This document shows positions 63,501-64,000 of a stretch of DNA of 64,000 nucleotides, in pieces. The DNA is from Aquabacterium sp. A7-Y. GTDB taxonomy: Bacteria; Pseudomonadota; Gammaproteobacteria; Burkholderiales; Burkholderiaceae_C. The position numbers and the translations under genes were made by a program. The stretch is taken from contig NZ_JAPFBW010000003.1 of NCBI RefSeq assembly GCF_026153205.1, positions 186,001 through 250,000 on the forward strand, read 5' to 3'. Every line of letters begins with the position of its first letter. Position 1 is the first letter of the stretch. Under the pieces are notes generated by a model. That model did not search any database, was not told the origin of the DNA, and saw only the letters and a program-made list of their open reading frames with translations.

Positions 63501-64000
63501 TCGACTGGTCGCGCTGGGAGCCGGAGTTCGAGGACTACTACGCCTTCTTCAAGGCGGTGGCCGAGCTGGCCGACGCGCCCGAGACGGTGGACCTGTTCGG
63601 CGAGGTCGCGCTGTCGGCGCGCCATGTGCAGGTGCGCGACCGGCTGGTAAAACTGCTGCTGGACGAAGACCAGGAGCGCGCCACCAAGGAGCTGATGCGC
63701 ATCGCCGACTACCGCAACTACCGCCGCTACGAGATCTGGAACGAGTCCGACAGCGGCGGCCGCATCCGCCTGTCGGAATGGGGCACCGGCTCGGGCGGTC
63801 AGCTGGAGACGCCCGCCTACATCGTGCGGGCCGCGGTCGTGACCAACCGGCTCAAGCTGTTCGAGAAGGGCCCCAGCCTGAAGCTGCTGGCCAACGACGA
63901 GAGCTTCTCGAAGATGGACGAGCCGCGCGCCCGGGCGGTGCTCGGCTTCCTGCGCGACAAACTGGACCTGCAGGTCTTGAGCGCGATGCCGACCATGAAG
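60590..64000 (+). CDS. jetC: Wadjet SMC-like ATPase JetC (3' end beyond window)
   Basis: 1137 codons without a stop up to the window edge. JetC is the MukB/SMC-like motor of Wadjet. Walker A is GETGSGKST at residues 29-37. Two long coiled coils (about 240-450 and 670-830) flank a hinge-like region around VLCDLIEPLSPEWQPAIEGYLDHARFNFVVD. The ABC signature SGGQ is at 1068-1071 (GTGSGGQLETPAYIVRA), followed by Walker B-like LLANDESFSKMDE ending near residue 1107. The reading ends in LDLQVLSAMPTMK, close to the normal C-terminus. The nuclease subunit JetD is expected just to the right. Confidence 0.88.
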   Translation, partial: MKLDRLVLVNWGQIRPGDYEMGNMTLLTGETGSGKSTMLDALQTVMTAAYKGIFNYNPGQDEVSQDQRRGKSKRTLESYVVGAEYSKFSRPDGAQGYIAAVFRPDGDEEELRPFTALVAASARVEGPAERRQAQLERLELVIVDDAVLSYRDFLEDAQAGEWVPVDAVVRRLKAKYPRVMVYGQLKKDYLCGLFGRFRGRSSTGWEEAAGAARAWCQSIAYRPIGSVHELVRDEILEFDAKLLQESIERIGGLMRQVTHLKQEGSRLQASVARLSELHGLVRQTTGAFEQQVQHDLLLARLQLQADEEAQATRARQIEDDRTLIQQEAAKIAGWQARRASLDASRIGLEARKLGIAAHAQKEDLDKQLQGATQTARVTLEGLSRALMAAGLLDQTARQLSGRDLPEDFPKLRSAVKRVARTLAATSLDRLADYQDAVTAAAGDAELNSARLQQLAQAFDGANTGIEAVHAALVGPQDSVSLAVAAEEVALAQRLEEAQRAVRELGARKSRLVAGGGNYPPQVARALDLMRESLPQAHVQVLCDLIEPLSPEWQPAIEGYLDHARFNFVVDPDWETRAIDFVQARGLRSKVIQGSLCLKRANPGLVPADSIIHELKTANPVAEAYLVEQYGGVVKVRSSEELRRTPRGLTRDGKGSGSRTLFATENRELVFGRHAREAALAQAGGELERAEQDVQRLQTLASELQGIKRPLQSLREPRFEAAPLTEAARIIDAARRSLSQLNLAELNDLETEIGRIVAEIQAYEANIEAAQREMNRAEARIEAAEQAIRQIRQGQDARFQAREVQIGRLKRLCEANPERNYSVLSEEVEDMLKAGTPDLDALRRKLELLNKQPDQLLGEVRESLAAYNSQCRAEERFAVALPHHHDGATFDANYAPLVALGRSVQETLDGLRSIGLYHNRSELEKAEKSFHDVFTKQFCVEIKSRVEDGIRTLRQLNNELRNLSFGPDRFDIDWSRWEPEFEDYYAFFKAVAELADAPETVDLFGEVALSARHVQVRDRLVKLLLDEDQERATKELMRIADYRNYRRYEIWNESDSGGRIRLSEWGTGSGGQLETPAYIVRAAVVTNRLKLFEKGPSLKLLANDESFSKMDEPRARAVLGFLRDKLDLQVLSAMPTMK

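Noticed and set aside
60443-63625. Very long minus-strand open frame opposite jetC (1060 codons)
   Set aside because: Its translation is His/Gln/Leu/Arg-rich shadow sequence caused by high third-position GC of the opposite gene; no domain or start site. The same holds for 7730-10042, 58280-60010, 39286-42381, 3510-5576 and 45348-47375 on the minus strand.

Overview
The window is high-GC DNA (mostly G or C at third codon positions) from a betaproteobacterium, most likely Burkholderiales of the Rubrivivax/Leptothrix/Caldimonas type. Evidence for this is the SOS-controlled imuA-imuB-dnaE2 cassette, a Ysc-like type III secretion (T3SS) block, T6SS effector islands and an Lrp-linked lysine catabolism pair. 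It looks chromosomal. No rRNA or tRNA gene was recognised.

Layout. 1-5.5 kb: right-hand part of a T3SS cluster (sctI-sctJ-sctK-sctL, two small unknown genes, secretin sctC). 5.6-10.9 kb: imuA-imuB-dnaE2 behind a near-perfect LexA box, a DNA-damage-induced mutagenesis unit. 11-19.3 kb: orphan T6SS island with vgrG, a DUF4123 adaptor, a VasX-like pore-forming effector and a DUF6708 putative immunity protein. 19.6-22.9 kb: CoA-transferase and chemotaxis receptor on the minus strand. 23-33 kb: a mosaic island of visibly lower GC. It carries papB-papA-papC (4-aminophenylalanine synthesis), IS3-family debris, a LysE exporter, a DegV protein and a COQ7-like di-iron hydroxylase. It is bracketed by two reciprocally decayed copies of a coq7 + secreted-protein module. 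33.4-38 kb: a PAAR-like/RHS polymorphic toxin with an HNH-type tip and a candidate immunity gene. 38-39 kb: SnoaL-like gene and an internally deleted hydrolase. 39.3-44.5 kb: an unknown gene, a hybrid PAS histidine kinase and a DUF1266-like membrane protein.

44.6-51 kb: an ArsR-type regulator, a DinG/XPD-like helicase with a nuclease-like N-terminus (frameshifted), an aminoadipate-semialdehyde-type dehydrogenase (frameshifted twice), a lysine/saccharopine dehydrogenase and a divergent Lrp/AsnC regulator. 51-56.6 kb: slyX, a ribbon-helix-helix/membrane-protein pair, a DUF985 cupin, a secreted protein, a response regulator, a cardiolipin synthase and mnmH/selU. 57-58.2 kb: an RTX calcium-binding repeat protein. 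58.4 kb to the right edge: a Wadjet-type anti-plasmid system jetA-jetB-jetC, with jetC running off the window.

The most notable points are the papBAC island with its reciprocal flanking duplication, two effector/immunity loci, the Wadjet operon, and five apparent +1 shifts in C/G runs between 45 and 57 kb. The shared pattern of those shifts points to sequence error as much as to gene decay.
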